A DNA stretch of 39,732 nucleotides from Opitutia bacterium. GTDB taxonomy: Bacteria > Verrucomicrobiota > Verrucomicrobiia > Opitutales > Opitutaceae. Location: contig CANHAH010000011.1 in assembly GCA_947458705.1 (NCBI GenBank), positions 1 through 39,732 of the forward strand. Reading direction: 5' to 3'. Made by a program: the position numbers and the translations under genes. Positions 9,133-18,139 of this stretch are shown here, in pieces; position 1 is the first letter of the stretch; the number at the start of each line of letters is the position of its first letter. The notes under the pieces were generated by a model. That model ran no database searches. It was given only the letters and a program-made list of their open reading frames with translations, and was not told where the DNA came from.

Positions 9133-9522
9133 TCAGAAACCGGGAAACGGTTTCGCCCGTTGGCAGAGCTGAAGCGGGATGCCCCACGGGTCGCGCAACA
9201 TGATGAGCATGGAGCCATCGGGCTGCGGTTCTTCGATAAAGAGCTTCGCGCCAGCGGCTTCGAGACGAGCGCGGTCAGCGCGCGCGTCGGTCGTGTAGAG
9301 CGCGAAATGAAAACACAGCGGATGTGCGGCGGCGTAATCGGGAATCGAGGCGCTGGGGTTGTGGTAAATTTCAACGGTCACTCGGCCTGTGTCGTCAGCC
9401 AGAAAGTGCGTAAACGGCGCGTCTTCGCGACGGCGCGCGATTTGAAAGCCTGCGTGGCTGACGTACCAAGCGGCCATGGCCCGAGGATCGGTGACGTTAA
9501 GGGCAAAGTGTTCGAATTTCAT
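9133..9522 (-). CDS. VOC-fold (glyoxalase/bleomycin-resistance) protein
   Basis: A 129-residue single-module vicinal-oxygen-chelate protein. It opens with the usual beta strand MKFEHFALNVTDP and has two beta-alpha-beta-beta-beta halves. Candidate metal ligands are His5, Glu51 (VEIYHN) and His72 (CFHFAL). The fourth position, usually Glu in the DPWGxxxEL motif, is Gln118 here (DPWGIPLQLCQ). This may mean altered metal choice, which occurs in some glyoxalase I enzymes, or a non-catalytic binding protein. The function is therefore left open: glyoxalase-like, dioxygenase-like or drug binding. The start lies 28 bases downstream of the tspO stop on the same strand, so it is probably the last gene of the recQ-argD-tspO run. 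Confidence 0.85.
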   Translation of the reverse strand: MKFEHFALNVTDPRAMAAWYVSHAGFQIARRREDAPFTHFLADDTGRVTVEIYHNPSASIPDYAAAHPLCFHFALYTTDARADRARLEAAGAKLFIEEPQPDGSMLIMLRDPWGIPLQLCQRAKPFPGF

Positions 9523-9550
9523 GAAATAAAAAACGCGTTGCGGGGTGGAA

Positions 9551-10018
9551 TCAGTTGAGGCGCCAGATCGCGAAATTGAGCCACGTGGCGAAAGTAACCC
9601 AGACTAGGTACGGCGCCCAGAGCAGCGCAGCCACGCGGTCTAGGCGAATTAGACGTAATTGCAGGGCGAAGAGCAGGACCCAAAATATGACGATTTCTAC
9701 GAGTGCGGCGCCGGGGTTGTGCGCACCAAAGAACAGTAGCGACCAGACTGCGTTTAGAAAAAGTTGAGCGAACCAGAGCACGATGGTGGAACTCGCGCCC
9801 GACTCAGTACGTCGCAACCAGACGCGCCACACGGCGATCGCCATAAATAAATAGAGCATCGACCACACGGGTGCGAAGACCCAGTTCGGTGGATTCCACG
9901 ACGGTTTTGCAATCGTCGGGTACCACGTGGTGACACTGGCCGCCGTTGTCAGCGCACCGATGGCGGAAGCGGCGAAGGCAACGACGATGAATAGAGTGAG
10001 AGCGAGCCAGCGATTCAC
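9551..10018 (-). CDS. tspO: TspO/MBR family tryptophan-rich sensory protein
   Basis: A 155-residue membrane protein with five hydrophobic helices. It carries the family core WYPTIAKPSWNPPNW followed by FAPVWSMLYLFMAIAVW, and later FNAVWSLLFFGAHNPGAAL and WATFATWLNFAIWRLN-like Trp/Asn-rich segments. TspO proteins bind porphyrins and related ligands and take part in stress or tetrapyrrole control. The length is typical (150-160). The start ATG is followed at once by the first helix (WLALTLFIVVAFAASAIGA). It lies 48 bases downstream of argD and 28 bases upstream of the VOC gene on the same strand. The neighbourhood gives no hint of a specific ligand. Confidence 0.93.
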   Translation of the reverse strand: MNRWLALTLFIVVAFAASAIGALTTAASVTTWYPTIAKPSWNPPNWVFAPVWSMLYLFMAIAVWRVWLRRTESGASSTIVLWFAQLFLNAVWSLLFFGAHNPGAALVEIVIFWVLLFALQLRLIRLDRVAALLWAPYLVWVTFATWLNFAIWRLN

Positions 10019-10066
10019 AGCGCTAGCGAAACGAGGCCGACGAAACTTGCAATCCTCGCCCGCAAC

Positions 10067-11287
10067 TTAGACGGACACGGTGAAGACCTCGCGCAAGATT
10101 TTCACGGCAACCGCGAGCTCCTCCGCGGTGGCGGTGAGTGGCGGGAGCAGACGAATGACGTTACCGCCCGCCATGGGTGCGAGTAGGCCGTGTTCGCGGA
10201 GTGCGGCGACGGTGGGCGCGGGATCTGAGGTCAGTTGGAGTCCGACGAGATAGCCTTGGCCGCGGAAGGCGGTGAGACGTGTCGGGAAATCAGCGACGAG
10301 TTGGCGGAGCGCTGCGTGCCACGGTTCGCTCCGCGTGCGCACCGTGGTGAGGAGCTCCTCAGACTCGATGACATCAAGTACGGCGAGCGCGGCGGCGCAG
10401 GCCAGAGGCGTGCCGCCGAAGGTAGTACCGTGGTTACCAGGTTTAAACAGCTCTGCGTGGCGATCGCGGACCCAAATCGCTCCGATGGGGAAACCGCCGC
10501 CAAGGCCCTTGGCCATGCCAATAGCATCGGGTGTGACGCCCGCATGCTCAAAGGCGAAGAAATGTCCGGTGCGGCCAATGCCGCTTTGCACCTCGTCGAG
10601 AAGAAGTAGGAGATTGTGCTGGTCGCAGAGCACACGCAGGCCGCGGAGGAATTCGGGTGTGCAGACATTAATACCGCCCTCGCCTTGAATCGTTTCGACA
10701 AAAATAGCGGCGGTTTGGTCATCGATGAGAGCGGCAAAGGATTCGAGATTGTTGAGTTCGCCGAACACAAAACCGGGGACCAGTGGACGAAATCCTTTTT
10801 GAATTTTTTCCTGCGGAGTGGCGCTCATGCCACCGTAGGTGCGGCCGTGGAAGGCGCTTTTAGCGCAGATGATTTTTGGGCATTTGCCCTCTTCGCCGCT
10901 TTTGGCGATACCGTGGAGCCGCGCGAGTTTAATCAGGGCTTCGTTGGACTCTGCACCGCTGTTACAGAAAAAAACGCGGCCAGGGCCGGCGTAGCCCACG
11001 AGGCGTTGCGCGAGTTGGCCCTGATTAGGATGACGAAACAAATTGCTGACGTGGATAAGGGTGCTGGCTTGCGCTTGCACAGCGGCGACCCAGCGCGGGT
11101 GGCAATGACCGAGCGCGTTAACAGCGATACCAGTTGTGAAATCCAAGTAGCGGCGACCGGCATCGTCCCAGACGTAGGCGCCCTCGCCGCGAACTAAGTT
11201 CACGGAGGGACGGCCGTAGTTTTTCATCACATACTCGTCATAAAGAGCGGTGGTGTCGGCGGACGAAACTGAGGCAGAAGAATTCAT
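10067..11287 (-). CDS. argD: Acetylornithine/ornithine aminotransferase
   Basis: A class III PLP aminotransferase of arginine biosynthesis: N-acetylornithine plus 2-oxoglutarate gives N-acetylglutamate semialdehyde plus glutamate. The start ATG at 11287 gives 406 residues, the normal family length; an upstream TTG would only add an unconserved leader. Visible motifs are YLDFTTGIAVNALGHCHP, FFCNSGAESNEALIK (PLP phosphate binding), FHGRTYGG, FVETIQGEGGI, LLLLDEVQSGIGRTG with the Asp that binds the pyridine nitrogen, and MAKGLGGGFPIGA with the Schiff-base Lys260. GTTFGGTPLACA follows. No other arg genes are in the window, so the pathway is scattered. The enzyme may also serve as succinyldiaminopimelate aminotransferase in lysine synthesis. 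It lies 78 bases downstream of recQ, same strand. Confidence 0.93.
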   Translation of the reverse strand: MNSSASVSSADTTALYDEYVMKNYGRPSVNLVRGEGAYVWDDAGRRYLDFTTGIAVNALGHCHPRWVAAVQAQASTLIHVSNLFRHPNQGQLAQRLVGYAGPGRVFFCNSGAESNEALIKLARLHGIAKSGEEGKCPKIICAKSAFHGRTYGGMSATPQEKIQKGFRPLVPGFVFGELNNLESFAALIDDQTAAIFVETIQGEGGINVCTPEFLRGLRVLCDQHNLLLLLDEVQSGIGRTGHFFAFEHAGVTPDAIGMAKGLGGGFPIGAIWVRDRHAELFKPGNHGTTFGGTPLACAAALAVLDVIESEELLTTVRTRSEPWHAALRQLVADFPTRLTAFRGQGYLVGLQLTSDPAPTVAALREHGLLAPMAGGNVIRLLPPLTATAEELAVAVKILREVFTVSV

Positions 11288-11365
11288 GGCGGCGGGATGA
11301 ACAAAGACAGGTCGGGCGTCGCGGGCAAGTGTGCGCGTGGCCAAGGCGTGTAAAAAAAGCGCGGC

Positions 11366-13195
11366 TCAGTCGAAGCTTTGGCGGGAGTTGGTGCGCAGGA
11401 ACTCGGCGATGGCAGCTGTGAACACCTCGCCGAATTCTTCGCGTTTCTTTTCGCCGATACCTGGAATGCCTTCGAGCGCGGCGAGAGTTTGCGGGTATTC
11501 GCGGGCGAGGGCACGAAGCGTATTGTCACCAAAAACAATGTAGGCTGGGACCTTGCGCTCGTCGGCAAGTTTTTTGCGGAGCGAACGGAGACGTTCGAAC
11601 AGAATTTCGTCACAAGCGATGTCGCCCTCGCGGCGGGTGGTGACACGGCGGGATTTGGGCGTGTCGATAGGTTTGGTGAGCGTAATGGGTGTGCGGACGC
11701 GGAGAATGTCGCGTCCGGATTCGGTGAGCTCAATCGTGGCGTATTCGCCTGAGCCAATGCCGAGGTAGCCAAGACGCAGGAGTTCACGGCCGATGCTGCC
11801 CCACTGGGAGCGAGTAAGCTCATGGCCGATACCGTAGGTCGTGAGTCGATCGTGGCCCCAGCGTGTAATTTTTTCTGTCTTCGCTCCGGTGAGGACCTCG
11901 ATGATGTGGTTCATGCCGGTGCCGAAGCGGGAGTTTTGTTGGATGCGGTAGACGCAAGAGAGGAATTTCTGGGCAACGATAGTACCGTCGAAGCTCTCGC
12001 GTGGTTCGGAACAGTTGTCGCAGGCACCGCAATTATCGATTGGGAAGGTTTCTCCAAAATATTGGAGTAATTCGACCCGGCGGCAGCCCGCGCTCTCGGC
12101 ATAGTGGACGATTTGGCGGAGTTGAGTCCGGGCAATGGCGCGTTCCTGTTCGCCGGTTATCTCGTCGAGAAAGTGGGTTTGCTTGGCGATGTCCCCGGCA
12201 CTGAAAAGCAGCAAGCAGTCTCCCGGCAGACCGTCGCGACCAGCGCGGCCGGTTTCTTGGTAATAGCCCTCGATGTTTTTGGGCAGGTCATGGTGGATGA
12301 CCCAGCGGACGTTGGGTTTATTAATGCCCATGCCGAAAGCGATTGTGGCACAGATTATTCGCGTGTCGTCGCGAAGAAACATTTCCTGATTGCGGGCGCG
12401 TTCCTCGGCGCCGAGGCCGGCGTGATATGGGCGCGCGAGGAAGCCTCGGCCTGCGAGTGAATCGGCAACGCGCTCTGCTGTGGCGCGGCTCGCGCAGTAG
12501 ATGATGCCACTCTCATGTTCGCGCTTGCGGACGAAATCGATGATCTGTTTCGCGGGTTCGTCTTTGGGCACTACGCGGTAAGTAAGATTCGGGCGGTTGA
12601 AGCTCGCGACAAACGTCTGCGGGTCCCGTAGCTTCAGGTGCGTGATGATGTCTTCGCGTACGCGACCTGTAGCAGTGGCGGTGAGTGCCATCATGGGCAC
12701 GTCCGGTAACCTTGTACGTAGTTTCGCAAGTTGGCGGTATTCGGGGCGGAAGTCGTGGCCCCACTCCGAGACGCAGTGAGCTTCGTCGATGGCAATCGCG
12801 GTGACGTTCCATGCTTTGAGATTTTCGACCCAGCCCTCGAGCATGAGCCGCTCCGGGGCGACGTAGAGCAGCTTGTATTCGCCGCGGTGCAGTCCGCGAA
12901 GACGCGCGCGCGCTTCCTCGGCACCGAGCGTAGAATTAAGAAATGTGGCGGCGACGCCGCTGGCTTGGAGGGCGTCGACTTGGTCCTTCATCAACGCTAT
13001 GAGCGGCGAGACGACGACGGTCAGACCTGGACGCGCAAGCGCGGGCAATTGAAAACAGAGGGATTTTCCGCCGCCGGTGGGCAGAAGCGCAAAAACATCT
13101 TCGCCGACGAGGTTGGCCTCGATAATTTCACGCTGCAGCGGACGGAATGTGGAGTAACCGAATGTGGACTTGAGAAGCTGCGGGAGGGTGGGCAC
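11366..13195 (-). CDS. recQ: ATP-dependent DNA helicase RecQ
   Basis: A 3'-5' superfamily 2 helicase for recombination and fork repair. The order of domains is complete: motif 0 (FRPLQREII), Walker A LLPTGGGKS, Walker B DEAH in IAIDEAHCVSEWGHDFRPEY, SAT-type TALTATAT, motif VI QETGRAGRDG, a Cys4 zinc site (Cys in the CRRVELLQYF segment, then CGACDNC), a winged-helix RQC domain, and an HRDC domain (LRSLRKKLADERKVPAYIVF, with IPGIGEKKREEFG). The start is uncertain because only non-ATG codons are available: GTG at 13195 gives 609 residues, the same as the E. coli protein and starting just before the conserved LPQLLKSTFGY. TTG codons at 13207 or 13249 would add 4 or 18 residues. It lies about 105 bases after the AsmA-like gene. 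Confidence 0.95.
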   Translation of the reverse strand: MPTLPQLLKSTFGYSTFRPLQREIIEANLVGEDVFALLPTGGGKSLCFQLPALARPGLTVVVSPLIALMKDQVDALQASGVAATFLNSTLGAEEARARLRGLHRGEYKLLYVAPERLMLEGWVENLKAWNVTAIAIDEAHCVSEWGHDFRPEYRQLAKLRTRLPDVPMMALTATATGRVREDIITHLKLRDPQTFVASFNRPNLTYRVVPKDEPAKQIIDFVRKREHESGIIYCASRATAERVADSLAGRGFLARPYHAGLGAEERARNQEMFLRDDTRIICATIAFGMGINKPNVRWVIHHDLPKNIEGYYQETGRAGRDGLPGDCLLLFSAGDIAKQTHFLDEITGEQERAIARTQLRQIVHYAESAGCRRVELLQYFGETFPIDNCGACDNCSEPRESFDGTIVAQKFLSCVYRIQQNSRFGTGMNHIIEVLTGAKTEKITRWGHDRLTTYGIGHELTRSQWGSIGRELLRLGYLGIGSGEYATIELTESGRDILRVRTPITLTKPIDTPKSRRVTTRREGDIACDEILFERLRSLRKKLADERKVPAYIVFGDNTLRALAREYPQTLAALEGIPGIGEKKREEFGEVFTAAIAEFLRTNSRQSFD

Positions 13196-13300
13196 GGCGT
13201 GAATCAATAGGAGCGGCAAGCGTAAGAGGCTTCGGCCCGCCAAGCGCAAGGGGCAATCACGTAGCTTCGTTGAAGGGCGGGTGCGCGGCGCGGCGCGCTA

Positions 13301-16069
13301 TTATTTTCGCATGGGCCCAACGGGAACGGGCGAGGGCGCGGTGGACGGCGCAGCGAGGTTACGCAAAAAATTGGTTGGGCCCATGACGAAGCTCCACGCT
13401 GGATTTTCCAAGCTGCCGTTGAGTTTAACTTCGAAGACGTTTGATAAAGGCGTGAGGACCGCGCCGACGATACTTTTCAGAAATAGACTGCTTTCTTGAA
13501 ACGGATAGATCTTGGCTTTGAAATCAAGAGTCCGGGCGTCGAGCGCGTAACTGCCGCTGCCGACGATGGCTGAGTTGGAGCCGGTGAGGCCGACGTCAGA
13601 AAATTCGAGTAACGGGCCATTAATTTTGAAGTTGGCGCGGGCGGCGTTGAAGCGGAGCGAGGTGAAGCTAAACAGCTCGGAGAGTAGGCCGAGCAATTTG
13701 ACTTCGCCAAGCGAGGCGCCGTCCAGGGTGGCGCTGCCCTCGCCGTGGTAACCATTGGGATCATCGTAGGCGCCCTCGGCCGAGGCTGCAACAGAGATGC
13801 GGACGTTGGATTTTTCGGCGAGAAAACGATTGGGCGCAGGTGGTAGCGTATTTTTGCGGCGAGCGGCGTAAGTTTCGAGAACACTGATGGCGCGGCCAAG
13901 GCTGGCGTCCTTGAGCGCATAATCGAAACCTACGCGGCGTTGGGCGCCGATGCCGGAGACTTTGGCGCGACCGGTGGCGGTTCCGCCCGCAAAGTCGAGG
14001 TCGAGGCGGTCGAGGGTGAGCGTGTCGTCGCGCAAGGTGCCGTTGAAAGCGAGGCGTTCCACAGGAAAATCATGGAAGCGAAACTCGGTGTTCGTTTCGA
14101 GGTTGAGGTCGATTGATTGGTGAGCGCCGACGCTAGAGGTGGCGCTGTCGATGCGGCCAGAAATTCGGAGAGTGGGTGGTGAGGTAAAGGTGAAGGGCGC
14201 GAGAATGTCGCTCGCGGTGGCGCCGAAAATTTTTTCGGTTAGGCTTAGATCGATGGCCTGGGTAGTGAAGGCAAAATCAAATCGGTGCCAATTTAAAGTA
14301 CGGGGATCGAGGGCGCGGGTGAATGTGCCTCGAAGGGATCCGGGGCCTTCGGTGGCATTGAGTTCGAGGGCTTCGATAAAGTGCGGCCGAATGAAGAGAC
14401 GGGCTCGGGCGTAGTCAAAGTGGGCGCCTCGTAGCACCGTGGAGTCGGCTTGGGCGGCGACGAAGACACTCGATTCGCCGCCGGTATTGCGGCCCCAACG
14501 GCCAGCGACTTCGACGCTGGCGGGTGGTGGCGCAGAGGGGAATTCGAAGGTTTTAAAAAAGTCAGGCCACCATGAACTAAACCAGCCGGAGATGTCGATC
14601 GGGCGGAGTTGTCCGGCAAGCAGGAAGCGGTAGCGGTGGTTTGAGGGATCGTGTTCGTAGGAGCCGCGCGCGTAATTTTCGCCAATTCGACCGAAGGCTT
14701 CAGGGGCGTACCAGCGGGTGGGTGTCAGCTCGAGCACCGTGTGCGCGTCGCTGATGGTTACGTGGTAGGCGTTGATAATTGGGATCGCGAGGCGGGCGTT
14801 GAGCTTTTCCCATTTCCAGCCGGGGCCAAATCGGGCACGGGCATCACTGATGGTGACCGGTTTGGGGAAATCGATCCATGTTGTGACTCGTTGTCCGATG
14901 CGCTCGCTGATGAGATTGAGTAGGCGGTCGTCAATGCGGGCGTTGAAATCAACCTCAGCGGACTGGACATTAAGATCAACCTCGGCGCGGGCGGCGAGGG
15001 GGAGGCCGGCCACGCGGGCGTTGAGCTCGGCGAAGATGCGCGGGAGAGGTTGCGGGACTAGGCGCAGGGAAGGCGCATGCAAGGTGACGCCAGCGGAGGT
15101 GATTTCAGCGGCGGAAAGTTCGAGATCGATGGGGCTGGCGGTGAAGGTGTCCAGTTTCAACCGAGCGCGGATGAGGGCTTGCAAGCGCGAGGCGTTGGTC
15201 TGGTTGGCGGGGGCAGTCAGATCCTCAGCAGTCAGGTGGAGAAGAGCGGTGATCGGTTGCGCGGCGCTTAGGGGCAAGCGCGTGGTGGCGGTAATGGGGC
15301 CGATGGTGATTGCAGGCGACGTGAGACTCAGGCTCTGGGCATGGAGGGTGAAATCAGCGTGCGCCGGACCAGAGACGCTTGGGGTGAAGACGACTGCGAG
15401 CGTGGGGTGATCGAGTTGACTGAGTTGCGCGGCGATTGCGCCGAGTCCACGGGTGATAGCGGAAAAATTCTTGGCTAAGTAGGCGGGAATTGGGAGCGGG
15501 GCGTCATTATCATGGGCTTGGGGTGGGAGGGGGAGCGTGCCTTGAGCGCTGACCCGCAGGGCACCGAGTTCGAAGGTGAGGTGCGGGATAACGAGGGCTT
15601 TTGCTGTAGGAAAAAGCGTGGTGTCGAGATTGCGCACTAGTTCCTCGGAGCGGCCCGAAGGTGAGAGCATTGCGGGGAGTAGTAGGGTGAGTCCGGTGGC
15701 GTGAAGCTCGAGTTCTTCGGCGCGGCCGATGAGCAGAGCCCAGGGATCGAGTCGCACATAGATAGCGCGGGCGGTGAAGATCGGATCGGTGTAGGCAGGG
15801 AGGTGGCAGACGACGTTTTCGACGAGAAGCCGACCGGAAGGATCAAAGGTCGTGCGGCCGAAGCTGGTGCTTACACCTGAGGCGGCGAGGCGCGTCTCGA
15901 TGGCGTGCAGGAGTGGCCGAGGGAGCTCAAGTTCGCTGCTGGTGAGGATGTGGATTTGAAAGCAGAGAGTGACCAGAAGCAGTAGCCAGAGCGACCAGCA
16001 ACCTAGCGTGAGCAAGGCCTGTGCGCATAGGCGCGTAGCTTGCATGCAAGGCTGGAAGAAACGGTGCAT
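13301..16069 (-). CDS. AsmA-like envelope protein
   Basis: A 922-residue protein with one N-terminal membrane helix (about 16-40, LLTLGCWSLWLLLLVTLCF) and a long periplasmic beta-rich part. The last 200 residues carry AsmA/YhdP-like C-terminal features: GEGSATLDGASLGEVKLLGL, LSELFSFTSLRFN, LEFSDVGLTGSNSAIVGSG and a final SLENPAWSFVMGP. Proteins of this superfamily (AsmA, TamB, YhdP) form long grooves that move lipids between inner and outer membrane or assist outer-membrane assembly. The same broad role is inferred here. It lies 45 bases downstream of the DUF4340 gene in the same direction, at the end of the ABC/GldG run, which suggests that it acts with that system. A second ATG eight codons in is an alternative start. 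Confidence 0.8.
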   Translation of the reverse strand: MHRFFQPCMQATRLCAQALLTLGCWSLWLLLLVTLCFQIHILTSSELELPRPLLHAIETRLAASGVSTSFGRTTFDPSGRLLVENVVCHLPAYTDPIFTARAIYVRLDPWALLIGRAEELELHATGLTLLLPAMLSPSGRSEELVRNLDTTLFPTAKALVIPHLTFELGALRVSAQGTLPLPPQAHDNDAPLPIPAYLAKNFSAITRGLGAIAAQLSQLDHPTLAVVFTPSVSGPAHADFTLHAQSLSLTSPAITIGPITATTRLPLSAAQPITALLHLTAEDLTAPANQTNASRLQALIRARLKLDTFTASPIDLELSAAEITSAGVTLHAPSLRLVPQPLPRIFAELNARVAGLPLAARAEVDLNVQSAEVDFNARIDDRLLNLISERIGQRVTTWIDFPKPVTISDARARFGPGWKWEKLNARLAIPIINAYHVTISDAHTVLELTPTRWYAPEAFGRIGENYARGSYEHDPSNHRYRFLLAGQLRPIDISGWFSSWWPDFFKTFEFPSAPPPASVEVAGRWGRNTGGESSVFVAAQADSTVLRGAHFDYARARLFIRPHFIEALELNATEGPGSLRGTFTRALDPRTLNWHRFDFAFTTQAIDLSLTEKIFGATASDILAPFTFTSPPTLRISGRIDSATSSVGAHQSIDLNLETNTEFRFHDFPVERLAFNGTLRDDTLTLDRLDLDFAGGTATGRAKVSGIGAQRRVGFDYALKDASLGRAISVLETYAARRKNTLPPAPNRFLAEKSNVRISVAASAEGAYDDPNGYHGEGSATLDGASLGEVKLLGLLSELFSFTSLRFNAARANFKINGPLLEFSDVGLTGSNSAIVGSGSYALDARTLDFKAKIYPFQESSLFLKSIVGAVLTPLSNVFEVKLNGSLENPAWSFVMGPTNFLRNLAAPSTAPSPVPVGPMRK

Positions 16070-16114
16070 CGAGAACGGAATGGACGGCGAGCGTGTGCGA
16101 CTCAGTTGGTCAGC

Positions 16115-18103
16115 TTATTTTTTAAGGACCGCAGGAGCAGGCGCGGGGCCAGGATCAGCGCGATAGGTGAGCGACCAAAGCGCGTCGACGACGGGTTGTT
16201 CAAGTTCGAACACGGCGTTGAATTCTTGGGAGCCGGCGAGTTGTTGGGTGCCGCCGAAACGTTCGGAAAGGAGTAAGGTGGTGATAGGCGCGGGGGCACC
16301 GACGGCGGCGCCAGGGAGGGCGAGTGTGGCGTCGAGCCGGTAGCGCCAAGGGCGATCCTCGCCGAGCAGGAGGACTTTTTCGGTGAAACCGTCTTGCGGA
16401 AAATGTTTCGCCCGCAGGGTGCGTAATGTGGAGGCGAGGGTGGTGAGCGCAGGTGCCTGCGGGGCAGTCGCAGGAGGGCGGCCGGCCTCGTCGAGGGTGA
16501 CCTCGAATAGGGATTGGTTGGTGGTCAGATCGGTGAGGCGGAGCGTGGTGAGACGGGCGCCGGAGGGGAGTTCACGCAAGAGGCGTTCGCGCCAGGCAGC
16601 GGCGGTCGTGGGGGTCTCGATGCGAAGAATGTCGGGGTTGACGGCGTAAATGAAGGCGGCGCCAAGAAGACGGGCATAGGCGAAGTTATCTCGTTGGCTA
16701 GCGAGGCCAAGTTGAAGGGTGAGAGCGTTGGAGGTGTTGGTGCCGGCGGCCGACGGGCTGGACAGCTTGCTTAGTGTGAGGGTGACTTCGCGTTCTGGTC
16801 GGGCGAAGCCCCAGTTTTCTAGGTCTGCGGCGGTGGGGGCGTCGCTGGTGAAATTTTGCGCGGCAAGTAGGTTAAGCTGTTCGAGGAGTCGCTGGACGGC
16901 GGCGCGATCGGCGGGGAGGGTCTGAGGGGCGGTGTCGCCGGCGTCGCGGCGGATGATTTGCCAAGGAGCGGCTTCGGCGGAATTGGCGGGGGCTTCCAGC
17001 CGTTGTAGGGTTAGGCTGGGTTGGCCAGGGGTATTGGGGGCGCGGAGGGTGATGGCGGTGACGGCAGCCGGATCGAAATCGAGAACGCGTTTTTCGCGGA
17101 GGCGTTCTTGGGCTTGGTCGAGGGTGTCCTTGAGCGATTGCGGACCAGTGGGCAGAGCGACGGTGAAGAGCGCCGTGCGGCCTTCAATCTGAGCATAGTA
17201 ATCGGTCGTGGCGGCGACGGTTTTAGTGGCAGGTGTGGAGGCAATTGTGGTCGCGGATGCGGGGACGGGTGTACCCAGGAGAAGCGTTTCGCGGCGGTTG
17301 TTGCCCTCGATGGTGATCCTGTAGCTGGGAGCGGCGGAAGGTAGCGTAGCTGGCGGTGTGTCGGTGACGAAGCTCTTGGCCCGGAGGGCGCCGAGTTCGT
17401 TGAGGGCGCGTTCGGTGTCGTCTTTGCTGGCGCGGGCGACGATGGGCGTATCGAAGGTCCAGCGCGGTGAGGCGGGTTCGCGGTGAAGTGCGACACGTGT
17501 GGTGCTCTGGATGCGGAGCGTGCGCGCTTCGAACACGGGAATAGTGATGAGCGAATCGGCGCGGAGTTGGTCGATGGGTAGGGCGAGGCTGTCGGCGAGG
17601 GCGCGGCGCACAACATGGATGCGTTTGGCGTCAGGCGACAGGAGGTATAGGCGGTTTCCTATTTTGGTGGTATCGCCTAAAATCAGCTGGGTGGTGGTGG
17701 CGCCGGGGGTGTTACCGAAGGCCACGGTGACTTTAGGCTTTTCAAGATCGATGCCATAGTCGGCGAGGGATTGGCCGTTGGTTTTAAGGTCGGCGACAGC
17801 GAAGGAGGTTTCGTGTTCGAGGAATTGGAGCTCATTGATGATGCGAGAGATGGCGGCGGGGTTGGCCGGCCAGTCGAGGGGTTGGACCAGTTGCCAGGTT
17901 TCGCCGGCGCGGTTAAGGGTGTAGAGGACGCCGGCCGCGTTGCGCACGGTGAGGGAGCGGATATCGGCGGCCTCAGGTCCGAGGACGCGCCGACGCGCTT
18001 CGAGTGAGGCGCGCTCGGTGCGCCAGTTGCGCTCGAATTTGAAAATGAAAAAAAACAGGGCGACGTTCAGAAAAAGCAGGACGAGCGTGACTTTGGTGCG
18101 CAT
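16115..18103 (-). CDS. DUF4340 domain protein (GldG-associated)
   Basis: A 662-residue protein with one N-terminal membrane helix (VTLVLLFLNVALFFFIF, about 5-21) and a large extracytoplasmic part. The segment with GETWQLVQPLDWPANPAAI, FLEHETSF and LADYGIDLEKPKVTV is the DUF4340 signature. Similar elements recur twice more: around 190-330 (RWTFDTPIVARASKDDTERAL, then YYAQIEGRTALFTV) and 345-495 (PWQIIRRDAG, LENWGFARPEREVTLTL, FAYARLLGAAFIYAV). The protein therefore seems built from about three tandem copies. DUF4340 genes habitually follow gldG-like genes, as here (36-base gap). The role in the complex is unknown; substrate binding or stabilising the GldG partner is inferred. A Pro/Ala-rich C-terminal tail ends the protein. 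Confidence 0.85.
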   Translation of the reverse strand: MRTKVTLVLLFLNVALFFFIFKFERNWRTERASLEARRRVLGPEAADIRSLTVRNAAGVLYTLNRAGETWQLVQPLDWPANPAAISRIINELQFLEHETSFAVADLKTNGQSLADYGIDLEKPKVTVAFGNTPGATTTQLILGDTTKIGNRLYLLSPDAKRIHVVRRALADSLALPIDQLRADSLITIPVFEARTLRIQSTTRVALHREPASPRWTFDTPIVARASKDDTERALNELGALRAKSFVTDTPPATLPSAAPSYRITIEGNNRRETLLLGTPVPASATTIASTPATKTVAATTDYYAQIEGRTALFTVALPTGPQSLKDTLDQAQERLREKRVLDFDPAAVTAITLRAPNTPGQPSLTLQRLEAPANSAEAAPWQIIRRDAGDTAPQTLPADRAAVQRLLEQLNLLAAQNFTSDAPTAADLENWGFARPEREVTLTLSKLSSPSAAGTNTSNALTLQLGLASQRDNFAYARLLGAAFIYAVNPDILRIETPTTAAAWRERLLRELPSGARLTTLRLTDLTTNQSLFEVTLDEAGRPPATAPQAPALTTLASTLRTLRAKHFPQDGFTEKVLLLGEDRPWRYRLDATLALPGAAVGAPAPITTLLLSERFGGTQQLAGSQEFNAVFELEQPVVDALWSLTYRADPGPAPAPAVLKK

Positions 18104-18139
18104 CGGAAAAAGGAAGAAGGCGAGCGAGGAAGAGGCGGA

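Noticed and set aside
9136-9154. 7-bp stem GAAACCG/CGGTTTC
   Set aside because: Lies within the last codons of the VOC gene, with no T run; coding sequence explains it.
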